Below are positions 6,896 to 13,520 of a DNA stretch of 16,546 nt, piece after piece (within the stretch, counting starts at the first letter, position 1; every line of letters begins with the position of its first letter). The stretch is taken from NCBI GenBank assembly GCA_039929105.1, contig JBDSRX010000036.1, positions 1 through 16,546 on the forward strand, given 5' to 3'. This DNA is from JBDSRX01 sp039929105 (GTDB lineage: Bacteria; Patescibacteriota; Dojkabacteria; J137). Below the pieces are notes generated by a model. It was not told the origin of the DNA. It worked only from the letters and a program-made list of their open reading frames with translations, and searched no databases. The position numbers and the translations under genes are program-made.

Positions 6896-7318
6896 ATGGC
6901 TCCACAGTACAACAAACTTACAGAAGAAGAGAGAAAGGTAATTGAAGATAAAGCAACAGAAGCTCCTTTTACAGGTGAATATGATGATTTTTACAAAAAA
7001 GGAACGTTTATTTGTAGAAGATGCAATTTACCCCTATTTAGTTCCGAGGCTAAATTTAATGCATTCTGTGGATGGCCTGCATTTGACGATAGCTTTCCAA
7101 AAGCAGTGTTAAGACTACCAGACCCAGATGGTTCTAGAACAGAAATAGAATGTGCTAATTGTCATGCTCACTTGGGTCATGAATTTGTAGGAGAACATTT
7201 AACAGAAAAAAATACAAGAGAGTGCGTTAACTCAGTTTCTATTAAATATGTTTCTGATTCTTCAGAATTACCAAAAGTAATTACAGATTTACCAGAACCT
7301 GAAAAAGAAGCTGCTTAA
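6896..7318 (+). CDS. msrB: Peptide-methionine (R)-S-oxide reductase MsrB
   Basis: MsrB reduces the R epimer of methionine sulfoxide in oxidised proteins, using thioredoxin-type reductants. The 140 residues are essentially one SelR domain. Zinc-binding pairs C39-x2-C42 and C85-x2-C88 are visible, with CGWPAF (57-62), HLGHEF (91-96) and the catalytic cysteine C109 in RECVNSVSIKY. Cys is used instead of selenocysteine. Residue 57, in the CGWP segment, is another cysteine and may serve as a resolving residue. There is no signal peptide or MsrA fusion, so it is a stand-alone cytoplasmic enzyme. The next gene starts 13 bases downstream and is probably in the same transcript. Confidence 0.95.
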   Translation: MAPQYNKLTEEERKVIEDKATEAPFTGEYDDFYKKGTFICRRCNLPLFSSEAKFNAFCGWPAFDDSFPKAVLRLPDPDGSRTEIECANCHAHLGHEFVGEHLTEKNTRECVNSVSIKYVSDSSELPKVITDLPEPEKEAA

Positions 7319-7331
7319 GTTATAGTAGAGA

Positions 7332-8354
7332 ATGTTTTCTAATATAAAAAACCTAATAAATTCTTATAGGGAAACTTCAACTCAAAATTTTAAAGATATT
7401 ACATTCGCATGTTCTTTTGACCCTTTACATCAAATATTCTTTGATACTCAATTAAAACCTCTTGATGTTTTAGCTTATATTCACAAAGAACTTAATATCA
7501 GCAAAATAAGGTTATCTATAAGGTGGGATAAAGATTTAGATTTCTATAAACCTTACCTAGACTATTGTTTAAATAATAATATTAAAGTTGTATTGAATGT
7601 TGGTCCCATCAAAGTAATGCGTTGGCCAGAAGAACATATACACGAAAGTTATATAAATCTAATTAATAAAAATGATGTTATAGATCTATCTCATCCCATT
7701 GCAAAAATATCGTTGGAATATTTGGAGGATTTATTAAAAGCACTTAAGAATACTTACTCTAAATGTATTATTACAATACAAACTGACAATGAGTTATTTA
7801 ATAAATTTGGAAAATATTCATTAGTTATTACTCGTGAGTATGAACTTGAAGTAATAAAGACTGTAAATAAATACTTCAATCTACCGATCTATATAAACTC
7901 ATCAGGCTTAAACGACTTTAAAAAGATCTTTGATTTGGTTTCAAATATAAATAATAAAGTAGTTCTTGGTATTAATTATTATTACAAAACTAAATATCAA
8001 AACAGAATTCCATTAATTAATAAGTTAGATAATCTAATATTAAGAAAACCTTTTTCAATATCACCAGATAAATTAAAAGAAATTGCCAATCAAAATGATT
8101 ATGCAGTTGAAATAAGTGAATTACAGGGAGAGCCTTGGTGGCCAAATGCTTTAACACCTGGAAATAGTTTTAAAGAATTTAAATTTACATTAGGAAGATC
8201 ACTTTATTTAAAACCTAAGTGTCAAGATAAAATAGTAGTTAGATATTGGGGAATAGAGGACTTTGTTAGTAAGTTTCTATTGAAAAGTGATAATGAAGAG
8301 AATAGGAAAATTAAAGAGCTTGTAATTAAGATTCAATCACAGTCATTGAATTAA
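7332..8354 (+). CDS. Putative TIM-barrel glycoside hydrolase-like protein
   Basis: A 340-residue protein resembling (beta/alpha)8 glycosidases of the GH5/GH42 type (clan A). Seen: KIRLSIRWDKDLDFYKPYLDYC (58-79), a typical second strand and helix; IKVVLNVGPIKVMRWPEE (84-101); TIQTDNELFNKFG (148-160), where Asn153-Glu154 matches the clan-A acid/base Asn-Glu pair; GINYYYKT (213-220); and EISELQGEPWW (260-270), where Glu263 sits where the nucleophile would be. No signal peptide is evident, so it may act on intracellular sugars or be a non-catalytic relative. It follows msrB by 13 bases. Its end overlaps the convergent truncated gene by 29 bases. Fold assignment is fairly safe; substrate is unknown. 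Confidence 0.65.
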   Translation: MFSNIKNLINSYRETSTQNFKDITFACSFDPLHQIFFDTQLKPLDVLAYIHKELNISKIRLSIRWDKDLDFYKPYLDYCLNNNIKVVLNVGPIKVMRWPEEHIHESYINLINKNDVIDLSHPIAKISLEYLEDLLKALKNTYSKCIITIQTDNELFNKFGKYSLVITREYELEVIKTVNKYFNLPIYINSSGLNDFKKIFDLVSNINNKVVLGINYYYKTKYQNRIPLINKLDNLILRKPFSISPDKLKEIANQNDYAVEISELQGEPWWPNALTPGNSFKEFKFTLGRSLYLKPKCQDKIVVRYWGIEDFVSKFLLKSDNEENRKIKELVIKIQSQSLN

Positions 8355-8937
8355 TATTATGAACGAAAACAACTTGGTTGTTATAACGAATTTCTTCAAC
8401 GCCTGTAATAATATGCAAATTTTCATCTAATCTAGTAACAACATAACAGTATTCCCAAAGGCTATCTTTATACACATCCTTACGTTCTATTAATATAGTT
8501 TTTTGTTCTACTATAGCTCCTACTTCCATAGCATTTTTAGATATTCCATCAGTATAAGAAGAATCTAACTTATTTCTGTTAGTTGTAAGATTTCTATCTA
8601 ATCTTGTTAATCCTCCATAATTGGACATAATATATGTAAGAAAGTCTGCTACATTTTCAGGAGTTATTTTTAATTGTTCAATTTTAGATTTAACAATCCC
8701 ACCAATATAGTTTCGAATAAATTTTATTGTTACATTTCCAGCAGGATCAGTTTCTAAAACTAATTCTTTACCAGATGTTACATCTCCTTTAGTCCATTGA
8801 TCTATAACTTTTATATTTCTATATGTATTTATAGAAGATATAACGTCAATTCCATTTATTTTATCCGTAAAAATAGAACTTTGACCTGAAAAAGTTGAAG
8901 AAAGAGCTTGATTTGCTGTTTGTCTGGGATTCAGACA
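8326..8937 (-). pseudogene. 5'-truncated remnant of an unknown gene
   Basis: The frame is open for 203 codons, from a TAG at 8938-8940 to the stop at 8326-8328, but has no ATG, GTG or TTG start in its first 100 codons. The first in-frame ATG (8626-8628) would give only a 100-residue C-terminal piece. The upstream part reads as ordinary protein (NPRQTANQALSSTFSGQSS, then ...EQLKITPENVADFLTYI), showing that coding sequence extends to the edge of the tRNA-linked repeats at 8946 and is then lost. I do not recognise the family; the Ser/Thr/Asn-rich stretch suggests a surface or membrane-associated protein. A 100-residue product from 8628 remains possible. Confidence 0.7.
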
Positions 8938-8945
8938 CTAAGAAT

Positions 8946-8966
8946 TTAAAAGCAGATGACGAGGCT
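8946..8966. repeat. Extra copy of the tRNA-Gly 3' end
   Basis: These 21 bases are identical to 9014-9034, which is the 3' end of the tRNA-Gly gene plus six flanking bases. The two copies are 68 bases apart. Duplicated tRNA 3' ends are the usual footprint of site-specific integration, but the interval is too short to hold an element. It sits eight bases from the broken end of the truncated gene. Confidence 0.75.
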
Positions 8967-8990
8967 TCCCTCGACTACGCTCGCGACAGG
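8966..8990 (-). repeat. Copy of the dispersed GC-richer repeat core
   Basis: On the minus strand this reads CTGTCGCGAGCGTAGTCGAGGGAAG. The segment GAGCGTAGTCGAGGGA differs at one position from GAGCGGAGTCGAGGGA within lepA. It lies between the two copies of the tRNA 3' end and is much richer in GC than its surroundings. Confidence 0.7.
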
Positions 8991-9018
8991 CTTCTCGCAC
9001 AGTAGTAATTAACTTAAA

Positions 9019-9091
9019 AGCAGATGACGAGGCTCGAACTCGCAACCTCTTCCTTGGCAAGGAAGCGTTCTACCAACTGAACTACATCTGC
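9019..9091 (-). tRNA. tRNA-Gly (anticodon GCC)
   Basis: The minus strand folds as a full cloverleaf: acceptor GCAGATG (9091-9085) with CATCTGC (9026-9020), all seven pairs Watson-Crick; D stem GTTC/GAAC; anticodon stem CTTCC/GGAAG around loop TTGCCAA, giving anticodon GCC; T stem GCGAG/CTCGT with loop TTCGAGC. The discriminator base is U, as usual for glycine tRNAs. CCA is not encoded (TTT follows), so it must be added by tRNA nucleotidyltransferase. It is the only complete copy; fragments of it lie on both sides. Confidence 0.95.
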
Positions 9092-9348
9092 GTAATTTGG
9101 TATGTCACATTACTTTCTCTCCGTTCTACACCAGCTTCGCTGGTCTCACTAAGCTCCTAAGTTTCGACTTCATTTCATTCGTCTCAACTTGAGCTTAGAG
9201 GCAACTGAACTACATCTGCATAATTTGGTATGTCACATTACTTACATTCACGTTCTACACCAGCTTCGCTGGTCTCACTGCGCTCCTAAGTTTCGACTTC
9301 ATTTCATTCGTCTCAACTTGAGCTTAGAGGCAACTGAACTACATCTGC
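9074..9348. repeat. Tandem repeat carrying tRNA-Gly 5' fragments
   Basis: Two direct units (9074-9201, 128 bases; 9202-9330, 129 bases) and a partial third (9331-9348) each begin, on the minus strand, with the first 18 bases of tRNA-Gly. Each full unit then holds about 30 bases of the tRNA upstream region, a perfect hairpin ACCAGC-TTC-GCTGGT (9130-9144; 9259-9273), and a longer hairpin. In unit 1 the latter pairs CTAAGCTC (9149-9156) with GAGCTTAG (9191-9198), with inner pairs AAGTT/AACTT and GAC/GTC. Unit 2 has a changed outer arm (CTGCGCTC). The units are otherwise nearly identical. A 61-codon frame across them is not a gene. Confidence 0.85.
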
Positions 9349-9527
9349 GTTTATTGATTAACATTGGTACATGAGATTTTAGCAAGTCACAGTTCTTAAT
9401 TCAACCTAATCATCAGTTACATATAAATCTATGTAGCAGAAATATATATATAATTAAGAAAATAAATTAGGTGTTAATTTATGATAAAATTTGTTATAAA
9501 ACATTACTTACTTCTTAATACAATTTT
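9349..9527 (+). promoter_or_regulatory. AT-rich leader and probable promoter of the pilus cluster
   Basis: A gene-free stretch before the LysM gene. It has a 6-bp stem-loop TACATA-TAAATC-TATGTA (9418-9435), a perfect TATAAT (9449-9454) and a TATAAA (9495-9500) 28 bases before the ATG. No good -35 box is at the right distance from either, so the true start site cannot be fixed by eye. Confidence 0.35.
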
Positions 9528-10304
9528 ATGGCCGATGAGCAAAAAAAAGATACAAAAAAAGAGGAAACTAAAACATCTGAGTCTACAGAATCAAAAAGTG
9601 ACGCAGCAAGAAATGCTCTTTTTATAGTTATATCATTGCTTGTAATAGTTTTCTTAATTGGTTTAGCGCTAGTAATTAATAGAGGTCTAAATAACAATGT
9701 AGTAAATACAACAGCAGATAATACTGGATTAATTAATTCAGATACAAATCCACCAGCAAATACTACTAACAATACACAAGATTCAAATACAGATTCTTCT
9801 AAGAATTCTGATAATGCAATGAATGGCGAGGATGTTATGGAGCCTGATTCTAAAACTTCTGATAATGCAATGGATGGTGAGGATGTTATGGAGCCTGATT
9901 CTAAAAATACTGATAATACACCTGAGACCAATTCAGATACACCATCAGACGCATCTGAAGGAGCAAGTACAACCAGTATAGAAGAAAGTAGCGATACGAC
10001 AAACAGTTCAGTTCTTCCCTCCGGACATACTGAAGATGGCTATAAGAAAAGTCTTTCTACTCAAACAGAAATAAATATGGCTGGATATTGGATTCCAACT
10101 CAATATATTGCAGGAGATATTCCAGCAAGTAATGGAAAGTATACTGTTCAATATGGAGACACACTTTGGTGGATTGCGGCAGGACATTACGGAGATCCTT
10201 TCAAATGGACAACAATTGAAAGTTCAAATTATGCACAAATTGGTTTCTTACCAAATGGAGAGCATGCGTTAATATTTCCAAACCAAGTTTTAGTTTTACC
10301 ATAA
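9528..10304 (+). CDS. Single-pass membrane protein with C-terminal LysM domain
   Basis: A 258-residue protein: a charged cytoplasmic N-terminus (1-27), one transmembrane helix (about 31-50), a long low-complexity linker rich in Asn, Asp, Ser and Thr (55-165), and a C-terminal LysM-like domain, KYTVQYGDTLWWIAAGHYGDPFKWTTI...LIFPNQVLVLP (204-258). LysM domains bind N-acetylglucosamine glycans such as peptidoglycan, so the domain probably contacts the cell wall outside the membrane. The linker holds an exact-phase duplication of 17 residues, SDNAMNGEDVMEPDSK at 94 and SDNAMDGEDVMEPDSK at 111. It opens the pilus gene cluster and its stop overlaps the next start (TAATG). It may anchor or align the pilus machine, as LysM proteins such as FimV or TsaP do elsewhere; this is inference. 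Confidence 0.85.
   Translation: MADEQKKDTKKEETKTSESTESKSDAARNALFIVISLLVIVFLIGLALVINRGLNNNVVNTTADNTGLINSDTNPPANTTNNTQDSNTDSSKNSDNAMNGEDVMEPDSKTSDNAMDGEDVMEPDSKNTDNTPETNSDTPSDASEGASTTSIEESSDTTNSSVLPSGHTEDGYKKSLSTQTEINMAGYWIPTQYIAGDIPASNGKYTVQYGDTLWWIAAGHYGDPFKWTTIESSNYAQIGFLPNGEHALIFPNQVLVLP
9807..9908 (+). repeat. Two 51-bp tandem repeats in the LysM protein linker
   Basis: Copies at 9807-9857 and 9858-9908 keep the reading frame and encode acidic 17-residue units that differ by Asn/Asp at one place and at the last residue (Thr or Asn). The near identity at DNA level points to a recent duplication. The linker length may therefore vary between strains. Confidence 0.85.
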
Positions 10305-10690
10305 TGAACAAAATATTTTTAGAAGAATCAATTTTTGATGCAAATTATAAAATACATTCAAGTCAGATAGGAATCTTTTTAGCTTCTATGAATTTAGCAT
10401 CAAGAAATATAATATCGTTAAGTAAAGGAGAAATTAGTTTATTTGACGACATAATAGTAAGTAATATTAAAGGTTTAGTTAAGGCTTTGAAAATCCCTAC
10501 GATTAGAAGTGAAGTTCCGTCGGACACTTTAAAGATATTAGCTGCTTTAGGAAAATCTGAGTTTTTTCCTAATTCAACACTAGAATATCTATACTATTTA
10601 AGTGATCTTGCCAGCTTAGAATTAGGAAGAAGAGAAAGTGAATTATTAGGAATTCCAGATGTGAATATAGTTGAAGTATTAGAAGCTTGA
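10304..10690 (+). CDS. Unknown protein in the pilus cluster (first of pair)
   Basis: A 128-residue, probably helical soluble protein with no signal peptide. Segments such as IGIFLASMNLASRNIISLSKG (22-42) and LEYLYYLSDLASLELGRRESELLG (92-115) look like amphipathic helices. No known family is recognised. The start overlaps the previous stop (TAATG); its own stop TGA is followed at once by ATG of the next gene in the same phase. This tight coupling inside a pilus operon implies a role in, or expression with, pilus assembly. It could be a lineage-specific counterpart of alignment proteins such as PilM/N/O, but no sequence signature supports that. Confidence 0.75.
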   Translation: MNKIFLEESIFDANYKIHSSQIGIFLASMNLASRNIISLSKGEISLFDDIIVSNIKGLVKALKIPTIRSEVPSDTLKILAALGKSEFFPNSTLEYLYYLSDLASLELGRRESELLGIPDVNIVEVLEA

Positions 10691-11161
10691 ATGGAAATTA
10701 TAAAAGAAAGAATATCCCCCAAGTTTTTTGCTACAACTTTAAAAGAATTTGTTAACCAACCTCAAAAGTATTTAACTGCACTTGCCAGATTATCTTCATT
10801 CGCTTTCAATGAGTTCCAAAACCCAATCGATGATAATGTTGCCTATCCTGATACAGCGTATGATTTTAGTGGAATAGATTTCACTCATGATCTTTCAGAA
10901 GGGCAAGATCCAATAAAATTTACAAAAAATTATAAATATTTACTTGCGCTCAAAATGTTTCATACAGATTTAGAAAATCTTATCTTCTTGGTTAGCAATT
11001 ATAGTGAGTATTTAAAAATATATGATATGTCAAATATATTAAAAACTTCTGTTCAATTAAAAAAGAAAAACATTACTCTTCAGAGCGATACTTCAGATCA
11101 TTTAGTTTTTTCTCTTTGTAAAATTTGTGATGAGACTATAAGAAGATCAAATGACAATTAA
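10691..11161 (+). CDS. Unknown protein in the pilus cluster (second of pair)
   Basis: A 156-residue soluble protein, helical at both ends (FATTLKEFVNQPQKYLTALARL; LALKMFHTDLENLIFLVSNYSEYL) with a polar middle rich in Asp and Tyr (about 46-75). A C-terminal CKIC (143-146) pair of cysteines stands alone, so metal binding is only a possibility. It begins directly after the TGA of the preceding gene, in the same phase. No family is recognised. About 80 bases separate it from the response-regulator gene, enough for a second promoter. Confidence 0.75.
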   Translation: MEIIKERISPKFFATTLKEFVNQPQKYLTALARLSSFAFNEFQNPIDDNVAYPDTAYDFSGIDFTHDLSEGQDPIKFTKNYKYLLALKMFHTDLENLIFLVSNYSEYLKIYDMSNILKTSVQLKKKNITLQSDTSDHLVFSLCKICDETIRRSNDN

Positions 11162-11239
11162 CAAATAAAACTAATTTAAACTTTCCTTGCATTTTGTACG
11201 TATATTCTCTAGTATATTAGTTAAGTTAATTAACACAAT

Positions 11240-11845
11240 ATGCCTGAGAAAAAAGTTATGTTCGTACCTCTCGAGAAAGCTTTGTCTAAAAAGAAAGCAG
11301 AGCAAAAAGATGAGGTTCCAGTACCTGAAGTTAAGGAAGTTAAAACTCCTCCGACCTCAGAAGGAATTGTAGAAGTTCAAGCAAAAGATGAATCTGTAGA
11401 ACCTGTAGCAGTTCCCAGTGTGGAAATCCCAATAGAGAAAGCGCCACTAGAAAACTCAAAAGCAGATCCTAATAAATCTGGGAAACTAACAATTCTGGTA
11501 GCAGAAGATGAGAAACCATTGTCTAGAGCTTTAGAATTAAAGTTAACTAATCAAGGGTACAATGTTCTTACTGTATTTGATGGTGAAGAAGCAGTAGAAA
11601 AATTAAAGAATAATAAAGTAGATTTAGCAATTTTAGACATTGTGATGCCTAAGTTAGATGGGTTTGGTGTTTTAGCTAAAATAAAAGAGTTTAATATTAA
11701 AACACTTTCAGTTGTAATCTCAAACCTTAGTCAAGATGAAGATAAAGCAAAAGCACTAAGTTTAGGCGCTTCAGAATACTTCATTAAGTCTGACATCCCA
11801 ATTAGCGACATTGTTTCGTATATCACAAAAACACTAAATGCATAA
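11240..11845 (+). CDS. Response-regulator receiver protein with long N-terminal extension
   Basis: A 201-residue protein with one CheY-like receiver domain at 82-200: acidic pocket Glu89-Asp90 (VAEDE), phospho-acceptor Asp133 (AILDIVMPKLDG), switch residue Ser161 (VVISN) and conserved Lys183 (YFIKSD). There is no DNA-binding or enzyme output domain. The first 80 residues are a disordered-looking Lys/Glu/Pro/Val-rich tail, including KKVMFVPLEKALSKKKAEQ. Its frame overlaps pilB by eight bases, so coupled translation is likely. It probably signals through protein contacts, perhaps with the ATPase, as PilG/PilH-type regulators do. No histidine kinase is in the window. A weak AT-rich promoter region (TTGCAT, TATATT, TTAATTAA) precedes it. 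Confidence 0.9.
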   Translation: MPEKKVMFVPLEKALSKKKAEQKDEVPVPEVKEVKTPPTSEGIVEVQAKDESVEPVAVPSVEIPIEKAPLENSKADPNKSGKLTILVAEDEKPLSRALELKLTNQGYNVLTVFDGEEAVEKLKNNKVDLAILDIVMPKLDGFGVLAKIKEFNIKTLSVVISNLSQDEDKAKALSLGASEYFIKSDIPISDIVSYITKTLNA

Positions 11846-13520
11846 CTTTACTGACGAGCAGATACTAGATCTGCTCCTAAAAGAAAATTACATAAAAGAT
11901 GAGGACGCAAAAGAGGCAAAGAATTATGCTAATAAGCATAATTCCAGTGTACTTGAGTACCTTAATGCAAGCCAACTAATTAATAGAGATATTATTGGAC
12001 AGGCATTTGCTGAATATTATGGGGTACCTTATGCAGATTTAAATTCGAACCCACCACTTCCAGATACTGTAACAACATTCCCTGAGGATATTGCCAGAAA
12101 ATATAATTTAATCTTCATGAAAGAAGATGACGCAAAAATATATTTTACAACTTCTAATTATGATCAAATTGAAGAGATAAAAAATATACTTGATCAGCTT
12201 CATTCAGATAAGAAATTAATAATTGCATATTCAGTTGAGGATGATGTTAAAGATATTCTATTAAACTACAAGAAGTCTTTCGCAGAAGAGTTCGCAGCTA
12301 TTCTTAATGGAGAAACTCCTGTTCCAATTATTGTTGAGAAAATTATTATAGACGCACAAGATTTAAATGCATCAGATATTCACTTCGAACCTTCAGATAA
12401 AGAAGTATTAATTAGATTTAGAGTTGATGGAGTTTTGCAAGAGGTAGTAAAAATAACAAAAGAAATTTATGAAAATATTTTAAATAGAATAAAAATTCTT
12501 GCACACTTAAGAATTGATCAGCATTTCTCAACACAAGATGGTGCGATTAGAATGATTGTGGATTCTAAACCATTGGATTTAAGAGTCTCAGTTATTCCTA
12601 TTCTAGATGGTCAAAAAGTAGTTATTAGACTTTTATCACAATACATTAGAGAGCTTAATTTAGGAGATTTAGGACTATCTTCAGGAGATCAAGACTTGCT
12701 AGAGATTGCTTATAAAAAAACTTTTGGAATGATTCTAACAACTGGACCAACAGGATCTGGTAAAACGACAACCCTTTACGCGACATTAAAAAAATTGCAT
12801 ACAACAGGGGTTAATATAACAACAATTGAAGATCCAGTAGAGTATAGAATTCCAGGTGTTAACCAAATACAGGTAAATGCAGATACAGATATTACATTTG
12901 CTAAAGGTTTAAGGTCAATTGTTAGACAAGACCCTAATATCATTCTTGTGGGAGAGATAAGAGATTCTGAAACTGCGGAAATCGCAATCAATGCAGCGTT
13001 AACAGGACATTTATTATTATCTACTTTTCATGCTAACGATTCTTCGACAGCAATACCAAGATTAATAGATATGGGGGCAGAACCTTTTTTACTCTCATCA
13101 ACACTAAATTTAATTATTGCCCAACGTTTAGTAAGAAAGATTTGTTCAAGTTGTAGACTTAGTTATACTATTAATAAAAAAGAGTTAGAAAAAAATGTTC
13201 CAAATTCAGATAAATATTTTGATTCAGAAAATATAACTCTATATAAAGGTAGAGGATGTAAAGTATGTAATGGGACTGGATATAAAGGTAGACAGGGTAT
13301 TTACGAATTACTATATATGACAGCAGAAATGCAAGAATTAATATTACATAATCCATCTAGCCAAGAAATAAGAGCATTATCTTTAAAACAAGGAGCAAGA
13401 ACTTTCTTTGATGATGGAATATCTAAGATTAAGAACGGGATAACCACAATTGAAGAATTATTAAGAGTTGCTCCATTAAACGTAGACGTATATGCTTCAC
13501 ACACAAAATCTGGAAAGTAA
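11838..13520 (+). CDS. pilB: Type IV pilus assembly ATPase PilB (GspE family)
   Basis: A hexameric cytoplasmic ATPase that powers pilin polymerisation from the inner-membrane platform. The 560 residues show the full family layout: an N-terminal MshEN/GspE-N region (about 1-150), SDIHFEP (179-185), Walker A GPTGSGKTT (303-311), the Asp box TIEDPVEY (329-336), Walker B NIILVGEIRD (367-376), the His box HLLLSTFHAND (391-401) and a four-cysteine zinc site, C436-x2-C439 and C474-x2-C477, which is typical of PilB/GspE and absent from PilT. The start lies inside the end of the receiver gene (8-base overlap), and the end overlaps pilC by 29 bases, so the three are probably co-translated. No PilT-like retraction ATPase is seen in the window. 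Confidence 0.96.
   Translation: MHNFTDEQILDLLLKENYIKDEDAKEAKNYANKHNSSVLEYLNASQLINRDIIGQAFAEYYGVPYADLNSNPPLPDTVTTFPEDIARKYNLIFMKEDDAKIYFTTSNYDQIEEIKNILDQLHSDKKLIIAYSVEDDVKDILLNYKKSFAEEFAAILNGETPVPIIVEKIIIDAQDLNASDIHFEPSDKEVLIRFRVDGVLQEVVKITKEIYENILNRIKILAHLRIDQHFSTQDGAIRMIVDSKPLDLRVSVIPILDGQKVVIRLLSQYIRELNLGDLGLSSGDQDLLEIAYKKTFGMILTTGPTGSGKTTTLYATLKKLHTTGVNITTIEDPVEYRIPGVNQIQVNADTDITFAKGLRSIVRQDPNIILVGEIRDSETAEIAINAALTGHLLLSTFHANDSSTAIPRLIDMGAEPFLLSSTLNLIIAQRLVRKICSSCRLSYTINKKELEKNVPNSDKYFDSENITLYKGRGCKVCNGTGYKGRQGIYELLYMTAEMQELILHNPSSQEIRALSLKQGARTFFDDGISKIKNGITTIEELLRVAPLNVDVYASHTKSGK

Noticed and set aside
8946..9034. Integrated element bounded by att sites at tRNA-Gly.
   Set aside because: The copies of the tRNA 3' end are only 68 bases apart and no integrase is in the window. 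At most this is a scar.
9074..9348. CRISPR array.
   Set aside because: There are only two full units of about 128 bases that are nearly identical throughout. There are no short repeats with unique spacers and no cas genes.
9189..9374. A 61-codon open frame on the plus strand.
   Set aside because: It is formed by the tandem repeat units and repeats its own sequence (SLEATELHL twice). It crosses the tRNA fragments antisense and has no promoter or ribosome site.
9515..9931. A 138-codon minus-strand frame with repeats.
   Set aside because: It is antisense to the repetitive Asp/Ser linker and membrane helix of the LysM gene, and its repeats are those of the sense strand.
4606..11161. UGA read as glycine (as in Absconditabacteria and Gracilibacteria), suggested by TGA within the 4606-5170 reading and between 10304-10690 and 10691-11161.
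   Set aside because: LepA, PilB, PilC and the others use many GGA/GGT glycine codons and contain no in-frame TGA over thousands of codons. A recoded genome would break these frames often.
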